Positions 18,401-28,433 of a DNA stretch of 64,000 bases are shown here, one piece after another. Origin of the DNA: Leptospira saintgironsiae (GTDB lineage Bacteria; Spirochaetota; Leptospiria; Leptospirales; Leptospiraceae); assembly GCF_002811765.1 (NCBI RefSeq), contig NZ_NPDR01000006.1, positions 228,981-292,980 on the forward strand, written 5' to 3'. Made by a program: the position numbers and the translations under genes. Below the pieces are notes generated by a model. It was not told where the DNA came from. It saw only the letters and a program-made list of their open reading frames with translations, and did no database searches. How positions within the stretch are numbered: the first letter of the stretch is position 1; the number at the start of each line of letters is the position of its first letter.

Positions 18401-19021
18401 TTATGGAATGATTTTAGATTCTAAGGTTCGCTTGAGTAAATCCGCATCCACAACCCTAAAAACAAAAATACAGCTCTTAGGGTCGCTATAATCTTCTCTG
18501 TATAAGAACAGTTTATCCAATAGCCAAGCGAAAGAAGCTCGGTAGGTTAAATAATCGGCATTTACGATTTCCGTCTTCTTCTTTTCTTTTTTTTCTTCCG
18601 GAGTATCGTCTTCTGCTGGGGCCTGTATGTTTTGAGTGGCGATAGAAGCGGCACCCATAGGAGAATTGGACTTGGTCCGAACCGCTTGGGGTGGTCCAGG
18701 AAGTGGCTCATATTTGGGAACTGTAGAATTGACCCCGACTCCTATCCAAGTTTTTCTTTCTTCTGAGATTTGAGCTAAGAGTAAGTTTACAGACATCTCA
18801 TCTCGTTTACGGATGGCTCTTGCCTTACAATCTTCTCTTAATGTTAGGATAGGTTTTTCTTGGTTAGGGATAGGAACTGTTACCACTACTTGGAAATAAT
18901 CATGAGAGATAAAACCCGAATCGCTTAAATTATCCCAAACCTTTCTTCTGTATTCTGGATCTGCAGGTTCGCAATATCCTAAAAAAAATGTCAGGAATAA
19001 GACCGACAAAACCCGCAACAT
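18401..19021 (-). CDS. Predicted lipoprotein with GFIS-QVVV domain
   Basis: The ATG at 19021 gives the signal peptide MLRVLSVLFLTFFLGYC with lipobox FLGYC; the frame is open upstream to 19090 but adds no signal. The mature protein of about 190 residues has SGFISHDYFQVVV, a cysteine-containing helix DCKARAIRKRDEM, a proline-rich low-complexity stretch and a lysine-rich EEKKEKKK segment. It ends with YRASFAWLLDKLFLY and a strand-rich tail. It is the first gene of a two-gene unit, divergent from the M16 peptidase operon. Function unknown; probably periplasm-facing or surface envelope protein. Confidence 0.65.
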   Translation of the reverse strand: MLRVLSVLFLTFFLGYCEPADPEYRRKVWDNLSDSGFISHDYFQVVVTVPIPNQEKPILTLREDCKARAIRKRDEMSVNLLLAQISEERKTWIGVGVNSTVPKYEPLPGPPQAVRTKSNSPMGAASIATQNIQAPAEDDTPEEKKEKKKTEIVNADYLTYRASFAWLLDKLFLYREDYSDPKSCIFVFRVVDADLLKRTLESKIIP

Positions 19022-19107
19022 AGGTCCTAGTTTAAAGCTCCCCTCTACAAAAACCAGCGGGATTTTTTCCCGGTATCTTCTGGACAACATAACTTTTAGG
19101 GGAAATC

Positions 19108-20694
19108 ATGTTGGTTATGTGGGAATATCTTTCCAAGTCCGTCATTTCTCGTTTCAGTTTTTTGTTTTTCACTCTTTGTATTTTTATAAACTTCGAAGCA
19201 TTCGCTAACGAAGACATCTTCTCAGAGATCCGAACCACTTTGGAATCCAGAGTGAAAAAGGTGATTTTGAAGAATGGGATCAGGCTTCTTATGATGAAAA
19301 GGGCCGATTCTCCTACGGTTGCAGTTTATACCAAATTTTTGGTGGGTGCTGCAGATGAAACTCCTGAGATCGCAGGTACCGCCCACCTTTTAGAGCATAT
19401 GCTTTTTAAGGGCACGAAAAATATCGGAGTCACTGATGCCAAAAAAGAAAAAGTATATTTAGATCAGATCCGTGTATGGGGAAAACGTTTAGATTCTTAT
19501 CGTATACAAGAAAGAGAATTAGCTGCCAAAGGGGAACCTGTTCCTGAAAAACTTATCAAAGATAAAAATATTTTAGAGACCAGATTTAAGAATCTGTTGG
19601 AGCTCCATCGTAAGTTTGTGGTTTCCAACGAAGATTCTTATATTTATGAGAAGAATGGCGGCACTGGTTTTAATGCATATACTACAAACGATGTAACAAA
19701 TTACCAAATCCTTCTTCCAGCAAATAGACTGGAGATTTGGGCAAAATTAGAATCAGATAGATTAAAAGATCCTATATTAAGAGAATATTATACAGAAAGA
19801 GATGTGGTTCTGGAAGAGCGCAGGATGAGAGTGGAAAACCAGGGAATGGGGATCTTAAGAGAGAAATTCTTAGGCGCTGCTTTTCCTAAACATTCTTATG
19901 GAATGCCTGTAATCGGTTATGAATCCAATCTTCCTTTTTTAGATATAGATAAAACAGAAGAGTTTTTCAGAAAGAATTATAGGCCTCATAAAATGGCGAT
20001 CGGGATTGTAGGAGATCTTGATTTCGATAAAACCGAAAAATTAGTCCGAAAATATTTTGAAGATATTCCGGATGGACCTTCTCCTAAACTTTCTCATGAG
20101 CCAGAAAGTTTTGATCATGAGACAAGGAGAGTGAGTGCAAAACATTCTTCTGGTCCTATGAAAGTGATGGGTTGGCTGACCCCAGCTTCTCCTCATCCTG
20201 ATAAACCAGTTTTAGAATTGATTGATGCAATTTTGTCTCAAGGTGAGACCGGAAGATTATATAAGAGACTGGTACTTAGAGATAAGCTTGCTCAAAGAGT
20301 AGCTTGTTGGACAGGAGAACCTGGAGAAAGATATGCGAATCTATTTGCGATCTATGTAACCAACGTAAGAGGTGCGGATCCTGATAAGATTGAATCTTCT
20401 ATCCTCGAAGAAATTGAAACTCTCAAAAAAGAAGCAGTCACCGAAGATGAACTGGCTAAGATTAAAAATCAGATAGTGGCTGATTATATCAGAGGTCTGA
20501 ACAGCAATTCAAAACTTGCTGATGTTCTTACTTATTATGAATTAGTGGCCGGAGATTGGACCGAGATTTTCGATGATTACGCACGTTTGGATAGAGTTAC
20601 GCCGGATGATATAATGAGAGTGGCCCAAAAATATTTTACATCTCGAAACCTGACTGTAGGCGATCTGATTAATTCTGATGGAGAGAAAAAATGA
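19108..20694 (+). CDS. M16 family zinc peptidase, catalytic subunit
   Basis: Pitrilysin-family protease, 528 residues, exported (signal peptide ending near FEAFAN). The inverted zinc motif HLLEH is at His93-Glu96-His97, and the downstream zinc Glu should be in VVLEERRMR. Between them is an insertion of roughly 80 residues rich in charged helix, unusual for bacterial M16 peptidases. AGGGG lies 6 bases before the ATG at 19108. The second half carries SHP-family M16 C domain features (PASPHPDKPVLELIDAIL, GETGRLYKRLVLRDKLAQ). It overlaps the non-catalytic partner by 4 bases, which suggests an obligate heterodimer like MPP or PqqL-type pairs. Confidence 0.92.
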   Translation: MLVMWEYLSKSVISRFSFLFFTLCIFINFEAFANEDIFSEIRTTLESRVKKVILKNGIRLLMMKRADSPTVAVYTKFLVGAADETPEIAGTAHLLEHMLFKGTKNIGVTDAKKEKVYLDQIRVWGKRLDSYRIQERELAAKGEPVPEKLIKDKNILETRFKNLLELHRKFVVSNEDSYIYEKNGGTGFNAYTTNDVTNYQILLPANRLEIWAKLESDRLKDPILREYYTERDVVLEERRMRVENQGMGILREKFLGAAFPKHSYGMPVIGYESNLPFLDIDKTEEFFRKNYRPHKMAIGIVGDLDFDKTEKLVRKYFEDIPDGPSPKLSHEPESFDHETRRVSAKHSSGPMKVMGWLTPASPHPDKPVLELIDAILSQGETGRLYKRLVLRDKLAQRVACWTGEPGERYANLFAIYVTNVRGADPDKIESSILEEIETLKKEAVTEDELAKIKNQIVADYIRGLNSNSKLADVLTYYELVAGDWTEIFDDYARLDRVTPDDIMRVAQKYFTSRNLTVGDLINSDGEKK

Positions 20695-22124
20695 ATATTA
20701 TAAAAAAATTAACTATCTCCAATCTTGTATTCTTATTCTCTTTTGCTGGCTTAACAGCTGCTCCGGGAGATTTTGTAAAAGACGTAAAAGTCCCCGCTTT
20801 AGAATTCCATTTTCCTGAAATTAAGGAGATTGGTAAGGACCCGAACACTCGGATCTTGTATTTGGAAAATTCTGAGTTTCCAATCAAAACTCTGGAGATT
20901 ACTTTTTATGCGGGACCTTCTTTCCAACCTAAAACTTCTTTTGAACTAGTGGAAATTTTTCCTGAGGCTTGGAAGAAGGGGGGCACAACCTCTCATCCAG
21001 GTGAAAGTTTTGCAGAAGTCTGGGAATCTTACGGTTCCAAGCTAAGAGTGGATTCTGATCTGGACACTGTGACTTTAACATTCTCCTGGCTTTCCAGATA
21101 TGACCAAGAGTCTAAGGCATTAATCTCAGAATTTTTAAAACAACCTATCTTTGGAAAGGAAGCATTTGAGATCGCAAGATTACAATTAAGCGAACAGATC
21201 AAAAGAAGAAATGATAATATCGTAGGTCTTGCTTTTAGAAAAGCAAACGAGCTTGTATACCAAGGAAAAGTAAAGGGAAAGGCACTTTCTTTAACTACAC
21301 TTGAACAATTAAAAGAAGAAGATCTAGGGGAATATTATAAAAACCAATTATTGAGTTCCAGACGTTCCATACTTGTAAGTGGCAAATGGAACCAAGAAGA
21401 AATTCCTCAGTTTTTAGGAGATATTCTGCCAGGATTGTCAGGAAATCCAGTGATGGAATCCCAAGGTTCTAGTCCGGAAGAGCTGAATAAAAATCTAAAA
21501 CAGAAAGATATCAAAAACTTGATCGTAGATAAGGCGAATACCCAAAACGTAGTTCTGTTTTTGGGAGTGGGGCCTGCTCATAATGATAAAGATTTTTATG
21601 CAGTCCAAGTTTTAAATTATCTTGTTGGAGGCGGTGGTTTTACTTCCTACTTCATGAGTAAGATCCGCTCGGATAAGGGACTCGCTTATTCTTCTTCCAG
21701 TCATCCTGTGTTTGAGAAAGATCACTCGGTGATTTACTTTTTCACTCAGACAAAATCTCAAAGTACCATGGAAGTTTATAATCTCATGGGAGAAATTTTG
21801 GGAGATTCTACCTTCTCTAATATAAGCGAAGAAGAATTGAAAAATGCAAAAGAAGCAATTCTGAATAAATTTATCTTCTTATTCACTGACTCTATGGAAA
21901 TTCTTCGTAACGAAGTTCGTTTTAGAGAACATAAAATGCCTAAGGATTATCTTAGAAATTACAGAGATAAAATCCAGAATGTTTCTCTTGAAGATTTGAG
22001 AAGAGTTGGTAAAATATATTTTAGAAGAGATAAACTAACTGCAGTGATCTCTGGACCAAAATCTTCAGTCTCTTCTGACCTGCCTGGACAAAAAACAATT
22101 GGCCCGGAAGATCCGATCCCATAA
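20691..22124 (+). CDS. M16 family peptidase, non-catalytic subunit
   Basis: Partner subunit of the M16 pair, 477 residues, with a signal peptide (ends near LTAAPG). The position of HxxEH in the partner is occupied here by [15 protein letters not shown], so no zinc site is present. The glycine-rich loop [19 protein letters not shown] is intact, as in alpha-type subunits that shape the substrate chamber. Start and stop codons overlap as ATGA with the catalytic gene, and its own stop overlaps the next start as TAATG. Translation of the whole operon is therefore probably coupled. Confidence 0.9.
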   Translation: MNIIKKLTISNLVFLFSFAGLTAAPGDFVKDVKVPALEFHFPEIKEIGKDPNTRILYLENSEFPIKTLEITFYAGPSFQPKTSFELVEIFPEAWKKGGTTSHPGESFAEVWESYGSKLRVDSDLDTVTLTFSWLSRYDQESKALISEFLKQPIFGKEAFEIARLQLSEQIKRRNDNIVGLAFRKANELVYQGKVKGKALSLTTLEQLKEEDLGEYYKNQLLSSRRSILVSGKWNQEEIPQFLGDILPGLSGNPVMESQGSSPEELNKNLKQKDIKNLIVDKANTQNVVLFLGVGPAHNDKDFYAVQVLNYLVGGGGFTSYFMSKIRSDKGLAYSSSSHPVFEKDHSVIYFFTQTKSQSTMEVYNLMGEILGDSTFSNISEEELKNAKEAILNKFIFLFTDSMEILRNEVRFREHKMPKDYLRNYRDKIQNVSLEDLRRVGKIYFRRDKLTAVISGPKSSVSSDLPGQKTIGPEDPIP

Positions 22125-22954
22125 TGGATTGTAAGTTCGAACATAAAGGATACCTATTTGAAGGAATTTCAGAAGGAGGAATTCGTACCTCTATTGTAAT
22201 GCCTCGTTTGAGTTTGATGTTCGATATAGGACACCAAAATCCAAATCGTATCAATATTGATAGACTACTATTGACTCATGCACATTTGGATCATTCTGCA
22301 GGAATTCCTTATTATATTTCTCAAAGATCCTTACGTAAATTAGGACCTCCTAAAATTTACCTTCCTAAAAGTTTAGAAGCGCCTATGAGAGAAATTTTAT
22401 CTCTCTATTCTAAAATCGAAGATTTTACTTACTCCTACGAAATGAAAGGATTAGAAGAAGGGGAAGAAATAGAAATAGACGCATATCATTTTTTTAAAGC
22501 GTGGAAAACATTTCATAGAGTAGATTCACAAGGTTATACTATCTACGAAAGAAAGAAAAAATTAAGATCCGAGTTTGCCGGATTAGATAGAAACGAACTT
22601 TTGAAAAAGAAAGAAGAAGGGATCGACATCAACGAAGTTCATTCCAAACCTGTGGTCAGCTTTTCAGGTGATACCAAAATAGAGTATGTGCTGACTCATA
22701 AGGATGTAGCAGAATCTGAGATCCTTTTTTTAGAATGCACTTATATAGACCACGAAAGGAATGTGGAGAATGCAAGAGAATGGGGGCATATCCATTTAGA
22801 TGAGATCTTACATCATATTTCTTCTTTCAAAAACGAAAAGATAGTTCTGATCCATTTTTCAAAACGTTATCCTCCTGCGTATATTCGAAAAGTTTTAACT
22901 AAAAGAATTCCTCCTTCCGAAAGAGATAGAATTCATCTTTTTCTTCCTGAATAA
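22124..22954 (+). CDS. Ribonuclease Z-like metallo-beta-lactamase-fold hydrolase
   Basis: Cytosolic MBL-fold protein, 276 residues. Zinc ligands are in [10 protein letters not shown] (HxHxDH), SFSGDTK, FLECTY and GHIH, with HFSKRY near the C-terminus. The set and order are those of RNase Z (tRNA 3' processing), but the exosite arm is not obvious and the N-terminus is atypical. A phosphodiesterase or other nuclease of the same fold is possible. It is the third gene of the M16 operon. Confidence 0.8.
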   Translation: MDCKFEHKGYLFEGISEGGIRTSIVMPRLSLMFDIGHQNPNRINIDRLLLTHAHLDHSAGIPYYISQRSLRKLGPPKIYLPKSLEAPMREILSLYSKIEDFTYSYEMKGLEEGEEIEIDAYHFFKAWKTFHRVDSQGYTIYERKKKLRSEFAGLDRNELLKKKEEGIDINEVHSKPVVSFSGDTKIEYVLTHKDVAESEILFLECTYIDHERNVENAREWGHIHLDEILHHISSFKNEKIVLIHFSKRYPPAYIRKVLTKRIPPSERDRIHLFLPE

Positions 22955-22955
22955 T

Positions 22956-23642
22956 ATGGCTTCTCAAAACCCGAAACAGAAATACGGTACTTCTATTTAT
23001 AAGGAGGGATTAGAAGATTGGATCCATTCTGAATTAGTAAAACGTCCCTTTCATTGGTTAGAAGATCTGGAGAAAAAAGCTTCTCAAGATAGATTTCCTG
23101 TTTTAACTCCTGCTTCCGGGGCAGTGCTTGCATTTTTGGCTTCTTCTTGGGATCCGGATGTGGTTTTGGAACTCGGAACAGGTTATGGAATTTCCTTATT
23201 ATGGATTGTATCTGCAATTCGAAAAAACGCAAAGATCCAAACTGTGGATAGAGAGGAAGAATTCATCCAAGTTGCGAAAGAATTTTTTGCCAAGCTGGAG
23301 CCTAACTCAGATAGAGTTACATTTACGAATGCAGACTGTTCTGAGATCGCAAAAGAATTTTTGGAACCTTCTTCTTTGGGCCGAAAAGAACTGATGTTTG
23401 TGGACTGTGATAAGATACGTTATCCAGAAATTTTAGAAATGATCCTAGAGAAAGGGAAGACCAGAAATCTAAGAGTGATCTACGATAATGTTCTCTGGCA
23501 TGGAAGGATTGCAGATCCGGAAAACCAAGCCCCCTCTGACCAAGCAGTCCGTAAATTATGGTCCCTAATCAAAAATTCTAAGATAGAATACACCTTATTC
23601 CCTGTTGGTGACGGGATATTATGTTTCGATTTTAAGCAATAA
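22956..23642 (+). CDS. SAM-dependent O-methyltransferase (family 3)
   Basis: Cytosolic methyltransferase, 228 residues. The AdoMet motif ELGTGYGISLLW is near residue 70, the acidic post-I residue is in QTVDREEEF, and the catalytic metal-type segment MFVDCDKIRYPE near residue 150 is followed by VIYDNVLWHG. These match the catechol/caffeoyl-CoA-type family. The substrate is unknown. It begins one base after the RNase Z-like gene. Confidence 0.87.
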   Translation: MASQNPKQKYGTSIYKEGLEDWIHSELVKRPFHWLEDLEKKASQDRFPVLTPASGAVLAFLASSWDPDVVLELGTGYGISLLWIVSAIRKNAKIQTVDREEEFIQVAKEFFAKLEPNSDRVTFTNADCSEIAKEFLEPSSLGRKELMFVDCDKIRYPEILEMILEKGKTRNLRVIYDNVLWHGRIADPENQAPSDQAVRKLWSLIKNSKIEYTLFPVGDGILCFDFKQ

Positions 23643-23647
23643 AAAGC

Positions 23648-23677
23648 TTGTTTGGTTCTAAAGCGTTGTGTTATATT
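23648..23677 (+). promoter_or_regulatory. Probable promoter of the leptospiral exported protein
   Basis: TTGTTT (23648-23653) and TATATT (23672-23677) are 18 bases apart, right after the methyltransferase stop. The ATG at 23697 is 19 bases downstream, with GAAGGG between. Confidence 0.4.
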
Positions 23678-23696
23678 ACCGCGAAGGGTCGATCAC

Positions 23697-24452
23697 ATGA
23701 CAAAAAATTCTTTCCCTCGGATCGTCGCGGTGTTTGCGGCATTCTTTATAATTTCGTACGGCGTATCTGCACAAAATAAACCCACAAGTAATGACGGTAA
23801 AGGTTCTGCCTTAGCCAATGCGGCTGAAGATCCTAAATACCAGGGAGATTATTTGGAGGAATTTCATTTTGCCAGAACCTTGGATTCCACCCAAAACAAG
23901 ATCAAAGGTGATCTAGGTGCCTTGGAAGTGGTTGTAAAAAATTTCGGATCTCAGGTCCAGAACTCTCAACAGGATTTCGATACCATCTGGAAAAAATACA
24001 ACGAAGCATATCGATATTCTTTAATGCGTAAATATGTTGTCGCTGGCCGTAAGATGAAAGAAACGGAAGACGAGACCAACAAATTGTACGGAAAATTCTC
24101 CGATCTATATAACCAAAAAGTGGATCAGTTATTGGGCGAATGTGCGGATGCAATTGTTTCTATCGAACAAAAGTCCGGACCTGGCGCTGCTGCAAAGGGA
24201 TATGCTGGAAGAGAAGTTTCCAATAACCAACATAAACTTCAAATTGCTTATTACCAATTCATCCAAGCGGAGAAGATGAGAAGGGACTCCAGATTTAAGG
24301 ACAGTCTCATGCATCTTAGGATCGCGAAAGAATACGGAATTTCTATCCTCAGCAAATTGAAGACAGAAGAGGAAAGTAAGAATGTCCGGGAGAAATACAA
24401 AATAGATCTGAGCGATAATCGCAATATGGTCTACGCAGAATCTAAACTTTAA
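23697..24452 (+). CDS. Exported helical protein of unknown function
   Basis: About 251 residues from the ATG at 23697, which has GAAGGG upstream; a TTG/GTG-type extension to 23652 is unlikely. The signal peptide runs through [15 protein letters not shown]. The mature protein is mostly helix: a region with [20 protein letters not shown] and a [16 protein letters not shown] segment, then basic helices ([17 protein letters not shown]) that resemble solenoid or coiled-coil elements. I do not recognise a domain. It appears leptospiral in character. It lies between the M16 operon and the amidase gene. Confidence 0.75.
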   Translation: MTKNSFPRIVAVFAAFFIISYGVSAQNKPTSNDGKGSALANAAEDPKYQGDYLEEFHFARTLDSTQNKIKGDLGALEVVVKNFGSQVQNSQQDFDTIWKKYNEAYRYSLMRKYVVAGRKMKETEDETNKLYGKFSDLYNQKVDQLLGECADAIVSIEQKSGPGAAAKGYAGREVSNNQHKLQIAYYQFIQAEKMRRDSRFKDSLMHLRIAKEYGISILSKLKTEEESKNVREKYKIDLSDNRNMVYAESKL

Positions 24453-24463
24453 AAGATTTCCGG

Positions 24464-24529
24464 ACGTCAATAGCCGGATTCCTTCCTTGACGTATCACAA
24501 GGGGATAGCAGTCTTTGCCTGATATCCCC
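24464..24529 (+). repeat. Two tandem hairpin-forming inverted repeats
   Basis: ACGTCAA (24464-24470) pairs with TTGACGT (24487-24493), and GGGGATA (24501-24507) pairs with TATCCCC (24523-24529). They fill the gap before the amidase gene. Neither is followed by a T-tract, so they are not classic terminators; an RNA-level role is possible. Confidence 0.4.
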
Positions 24530-24549
24530 GGAGAAATAAATTTCCATAC

Positions 24550-25905
24550 GTGATACGAAAAATTTTATTTATTCCTTTAGTCCTAATTTTTTCATTTTCT
24601 GTTTCTTCTCAAGAAACAACCCCGAAAAGAACCTATAATATAGTTATAGATCCTGGCCATGGCGGTTTGGACCTAAAACCTAAAGAGGAACACGGAGATA
24701 AATACGATCCAATCTCTAACAAATATCTGGAACCTTATAAGGCAGGCGCTCAAACAAAATCCAGAAGAGAAAGTGAAGTAGTACTCGCTCTTGCAAAAGA
24801 AGTAAAAGAAATTTTGGACCTTACCAAAACTCCGGAAGGATTCGAAACATTTAGATCTTATGCAAAAAAATTTACGAATGATACTCTTCCTTGGATCAGA
24901 ATCGATTCGGATCTAACTAGAGAAGAAACAGCAAAAGAAGAAGGAGCCGATCTTTCTTCTGACCCGAATGCTTTTTATAGATTGTATGATTATCCGGATA
25001 AAAAATCAGGAAAACTTAAACCCGGAAGAATTTCCAGGATCAACGCAGCTCGACCTTATTTAGTTTTATCTTTGCATTTGAATCCAAGTTGGAAAGGACA
25101 TCCAGGTGGAATGGCAGCAGTTCTTTCTCCTTCTTATAGAACATTCTATAATTTACGAAAAATATCCGAAGGAAAATCTTCTAAGTCTTTTGAAGACGGG
25201 CCTTGGAGCGAGTGGATGCGTTTCAAGATGGAATGGTCCCGCTTAGAAAATGCAGTAGCGGATGCTTGGATCTATTTTAATGGTTACTGGCCGAACAAAT
25301 CCGGTAAAAAGACTGACCTTTCTAATTTTGAAGGATATCGCCAAAATATGGTGACATGGAAATATGCTGATCCTTCCGGCTGGGTCGATAAAGCGGTGTT
25401 AGATGGTCCAGGGCCATATGCCAAAAAACATTCAGAATACTCCGCGAAAGGAAAATTCTGGGATAGAGAAAGAGCAGAGCCTGAACTTTGGAGAAGAGAA
25501 GATGGTGCAGAAGGGTTCGGAGGAGACAATCATTACGCTGCAACGGAACTCATGAGATTTTTGCAATATGGCCTTAGGACTTTGCCTAATTCAGAAGAAG
25601 AACTGTCCAATCCTGGTCCAATTAATAAGCCGTATATCTCCACTTATAGTCTTCCTACATTTATCAATGCAATCTCAGCATATTTAGAAATTGGTTATAT
25701 TGATAAGGAGAAGGATATGAAAATCCTGACCCAAAGAAGAAAGGACACTGCAATTAGTTTAGCGGTCGGGGTTTATTCCTTATTTCACGGCATCAAAATT
25801 AAATCTGCTGATTTACCTTATGTTCCTAAAGGGAAAAAAATCGATTGGGCACGTTATGAAAACTTGAAGGAAGGAAATTACTTCAGAGTAGTAAGAGATG
25901 ATTGA
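24550..25905 (+). CDS. N-acetylmuramoyl-L-alanine amidase, Amidase_3 type
   Basis: Periplasmic zinc amidase that cleaves the amide bond between muramic acid and the stem peptide; 451 residues with a signal peptide (residues about 1-20). Zinc ligands are His37 (VIDPGHGG), a glutamate in [10 protein letters not shown] (Glu74 or Glu76) and His176 (LSLHLN). The protein is longer than usual and has charged insertions between the second and third ligand and after the third, a form seen in leptospiral copies. The GTG at 24550 is the only start after the last in-frame stop; its ribosome-binding site (CGGAG) is 16 bases away, so expression may be weak. The stop codon lies inside the direct repeat that flanks the downstream insertion element. 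Confidence 0.85.
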   Translation: MIRKILFIPLVLIFSFSVSSQETTPKRTYNIVIDPGHGGLDLKPKEEHGDKYDPISNKYLEPYKAGAQTKSRRESEVVLALAKEVKEILDLTKTPEGFETFRSYAKKFTNDTLPWIRIDSDLTREETAKEEGADLSSDPNAFYRLYDYPDKKSGKLKPGRISRINAARPYLVLSLHLNPSWKGHPGGMAAVLSPSYRTFYNLRKISEGKSSKSFEDGPWSEWMRFKMEWSRLENAVADAWIYFNGYWPNKSGKKTDLSNFEGYRQNMVTWKYADPSGWVDKAVLDGPGPYAKKHSEYSAKGKFWDRERAEPELWRREDGAEGFGGDNHYAATELMRFLQYGLRTLPNSEEELSNPGPINKPYISTYSLPTFINAISAYLEIGYIDKEKDMKILTQRRKDTAISLAVGVYSLFHGIKIKSADLPYVPKGKKIDWARYENLKEGNYFRVVRDD

Positions 25906-27130
25906 TTCTGAGTCTTCTTTCCGCAACGGGCAGAACTCAGAGACATTCGAAACCTCCTCCTTCCTTCGGAAAGTCCTCGGCTCCGAAGTTCTGCCCCTTG
26001 TTCCAAGAAACTCAAAATTATTCATCCCTCACCACTCTCATACTACTAAAACCTACAAACTAAAATCACGTACTGCTAAAGATCGTTTTAATTCTCGTTT
26101 TCCTAATTTAAATCTTACTTATTACACTGATCTTACTAGAAACCTAATATCTAAATGTTATCCTAAGAACTGTCCTACTTGTAAAATACCTCTTACTAAA
26201 GGTATATCTACTAGAGAGAATGTTCTTCGATGCTCCAAATGTAACTGTCAGGTATCTCTAACTAAAGATACTCCACTAGAGCATCTCAAAATACCTTTAT
26301 GGACCTTCTCATATATCTTTCTAGAAGCGATACAAAGGTCACCATTAGGATTATCTGCTTCTGAGATACAGAGAAGGTTAGGTGTATCTAAATCAACCGC
26401 TACTCTTCTTAAAAGACGATTACAGATATTCTTAAGTGATCTCATTCCTTCTATTAAAAGAGAAATGGTAAAGGATCTTAAGAAGGCTTGGAAAGGTAGA
26501 AATTTGCCAGAATCAGGCGATTTGAAGCCATTTATAGAAGGTAAACCAGTAGTTCATATGGATACTTTGGCTTTATTCTCTGCTTCTCAAAGAGCTAATG
26601 GATTTCGTAAAAGATATAAGCATAAAGGTCAAACAGCATCAATATATCTTACTGATGCAGTAGCTTTAGAGAAAGGTAAATATCAGATAGGGACTTTAGT
26701 TCACACTATTGCGATCAAAGGTGGACCTGTAATACTTTCATCTGTTCCTGATCAGAAACAGAAAACTCTAATGCCTTTAATGGATTTTATTCCAGAAGAT
26801 TCTCCTATATTTAGTGATGAAGGAATGCCTTGGATGGAGAGATATAATAAAAACTTTCGAAGTATAAACCATAGTGCTCGTGCAAATGATTCTAAAAGAA
26901 ACGTTTGGGCTAGAAATAGATGGAGTAAAGATTCTATTAATAACCAAGTAGCAGAAGGAATCCAAAGATCTGTTAAATACTCTTTCTTAGCTTCTTACTC
27001 TTATATTAATCCTAAGTATAGTACTCTTTATTTGAATGAGTATTCTGCTCTTAAAGGTTTAAAAGTCTATGGGTTAGATAGACTATTAGGTAGAAAGAGT
27101 GGCTTATTGGGGAATGTAGGGAATGGGTGA
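25898..27130 (+). CDS. IS1595-like DDE transposase
   Basis: Transposase of 410 residues. N-terminal zinc ribbon [11 protein letters not shown] and CSKCNC at about residues 90-115, a helix-turn-helix with [21 protein letters not shown], then the catalytic core. The catalytic triad is readable: Asp222 (VHMDTLAL), Asp307 (FSDEGMPW) and Glu353 (VAEGIQRSV), followed by [19 protein letters not shown] as in IS1595/ISXO2 members. The ATG overlaps the amidase stop by 8 bases, and no other in-frame start exists before about residue 190, so translation may be coupled to the amidase. The first 60 residues do not look conserved and include a palindrome, so the true N-terminus is doubtful. The ORF appears intact. 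Confidence 0.85.
   Translation: MIDSESSFRNGQNSETFETSSFLRKVLGSEVLPLVPRNSKLFIPHHSHTTKTYKLKSRTAKDRFNSRFPNLNLTYYTDLTRNLISKCYPKNCPTCKIPLTKGISTRENVLRCSKCNCQVSLTKDTPLEHLKIPLWTFSYIFLEAIQRSPLGLSASEIQRRLGVSKSTATLLKRRLQIFLSDLIPSIKREMVKDLKKAWKGRNLPESGDLKPFIEGKPVVHMDTLALFSASQRANGFRKRYKHKGQTASIYLTDAVALEKGKYQIGTLVHTIAIKGGPVILSSVPDQKQKTLMPLMDFIPEDSPIFSDEGMPWMERYNKNFRSINHSARANDSKRNVWARNRWSKDSINNQVAEGIQRSVKYSFLASYSYINPKYSTLYLNEYSALKGLKVYGLDRLLGRKSGLLGNVGNG
25928..25996 (+). repeat. Palindrome near the left end of the insertion element
   Basis: GGGCAGAACT at 25928-25937 and AGTTCTGCCC at 25987-25996 form a 10-bp perfect stem around a 49-base arm. The stem is much more GC-rich than the element around it. It could be a subterminal transposase site or a hairpin that limits read-through from outside promoters. 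Confidence 0.45.
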
Positions 27131-27313
27131 TGATTGAATCAGTTATTGTTTTTAGAAAGCAGGGACCTGGTAGTTAAATAGTCTACTATATCCATTTCCC
27201 CTCAAAAAACTATATGCAGAATGTATATATGTGGAGACTTTTGTCAATCGTTAAGTCAGTTAACGTTCTTAATTTGGCGCATCATTCGTTACTTACGAAA
27301 TTTATAAACTGTA

Positions 27314-27742
27314 ATGAAGAACAATTTTATAGTCCTAATAATTTCCTTTCTGATTCCTTTTTATTTACTTTTTCAGCCTCAGTCGGAAGCCAGTGAAATA
27401 AAGAATCTAAAAATCCATCTTCGTGGACTTGGTTCCATTAATCTTAATGATCGGATTGACCAGATAGAGAAAAAGTTATCTATTAAGTTTGTCGGTGGAA
27501 AGGAGGATAGCGATTTTGATGGAAAGCCATGTTATTTTTATTCTATACCAGATCTTAAGAGTGTATTGTTTATGTTTACGGGTGCAGCTAACGATATTCG
27601 ACTAGGAAGAATTTATATTAATGATCCAAGTCTTGAAACCTTATCGGGAATTAGAATAGGCTCAGATGTTCAATCTGTTCTTTCAAAATACAAAGATAAC
27701 ATTCAACGTAGTAGTGAGCATTATAGAATGGTCCAAAAATGA
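27314..27742 (+). CDS. Exported hypothetical protein, probably truncated at its 3' end
   Basis: 142 residues with a signal peptide (FLIPFYLLFQPQSEASE). The mature part contains LNDRIDQIEKKLSIKF and GIRIGSDVQSVLSKYKDN, a pattern of leptospiral proteins that normally continue for some tens of residues with a GHYL-type motif. Here the frame ends at 27742 after HYRMVQK, overlapping the next open frame. I infer that the 3' end was lost in a recombination. No ribosome-binding site is clear. Confidence 0.5.
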   Translation: MKNNFIVLIISFLIPFYLLFQPQSEASEIKNLKIHLRGLGSINLNDRIDQIEKKLSIKFVGGKEDSDFDGKPCYFYSIPDLKSVLFMFTGAANDIRLGRIYINDPSLETLSGIRIGSDVQSVLSKYKDNIQRSSEHYRMVQK

Positions 27743-28346
27743 AGTTACTATTTCTCGCAGAAAGGGTAAATGGACTAAAATAAAGTATTCTCCGATAATA
27801 CATAAAAGATATGGAACGAACTTTCCAAATGTAAAAGGAGAATTTAATGGTTGGGTATTTTCAGGGTTTTTAACAACCGAACCTATATTAAAACGAGCCA
27901 CGAAAGATGTTTATACTGATAAGAATGGTTGTTTCCAAGTTAACCAAGCTAATTTCCCAAAAGATTTTAGATCGGGAACAATTATAGGCTGTACCGGTGG
28001 TGGATTTACGGAAGAAAATTCAGGAAGCTTAGATCTGCATTTATTTTCCGATCATAGCATTATACATCACTTTGCCGATTATTATTCCGATGAAGGCTCA
28101 TGGCAAGCTACTTCAAATTGTATTTCAATAATTCTTGATCAGGAACATTTTGAATCTGTGAGTGTTAACGCTTGTATTGAAAGGGAATGCAAGAACAACT
28201 CAATCTATAGTATAGAATTCTGCGAAAGAGCTTGTTCATATTGGAAAACGGAAATTAAATTATTCGTCGATTCAAATGATAAACTGTACTACCAATATAA
28301 TAATGGTCGTAAATTCCAGGTGGATTGTTTACAGGTGACAAAGTAA
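27725..28346 (+). pseudogene. 5'-truncated SH3-type lipoprotein gene fragment
   Basis: The frame carries SKNEVTISRRKGKWTKIKYS and GEFNGWVFSGFL, the typical end of a bacterial SH3 domain as in the intact lipoproteins of this island. A cysteine-containing C-terminal region follows (CFQVNQANF, CIERECKNN, CERACSYWKTEIKLFV). The signal peptide and first SH3 half are absent. The frame can be opened by an ATG at 27666, but that part is only the shifted frame of the preceding gene. The join near 27725 looks like a fusion of two broken genes. A functional chimera cannot be excluded. Confidence 0.5.
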
Positions 28347-28433
28347 TTTACATGCTTTGGGAATTTTGAAAATGAAATTTAGTTCTTGTTTATATGACAC
28401 TAAGGTTATGTGATCAGAAGCGATTTGAAGTAT

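Larger units (their letters stand above)
25897..27137 (+). mobile_element. IS1595-like insertion element
   Basis: The transposase gene is bracketed by a 9-bp direct repeat, GATGATTGA, at 25897-25905 and 27129-27137. I read this as a possible target duplication. The left copy supplies the last two codons and the stop of the amidase gene, so that gene is undisturbed. I see no convincing terminal inverted repeats. Alignment with the remnant at 35.7 kb runs through 27133, 5 bases into the right repeat copy, so the exact right end is uncertain. Confidence 0.5.

Noticed and set aside
24464..24529. Hairpins before the amidase as a terminator or riboswitch
   Set aside because: No T-tract and no conserved riboswitch elements could be recognised; recorded only as inverted repeats.
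27214..27396. Small open frame overlapping the 27314 gene
   Set aside because: It overlaps a better frame with a signal peptide and has no recognisable features.
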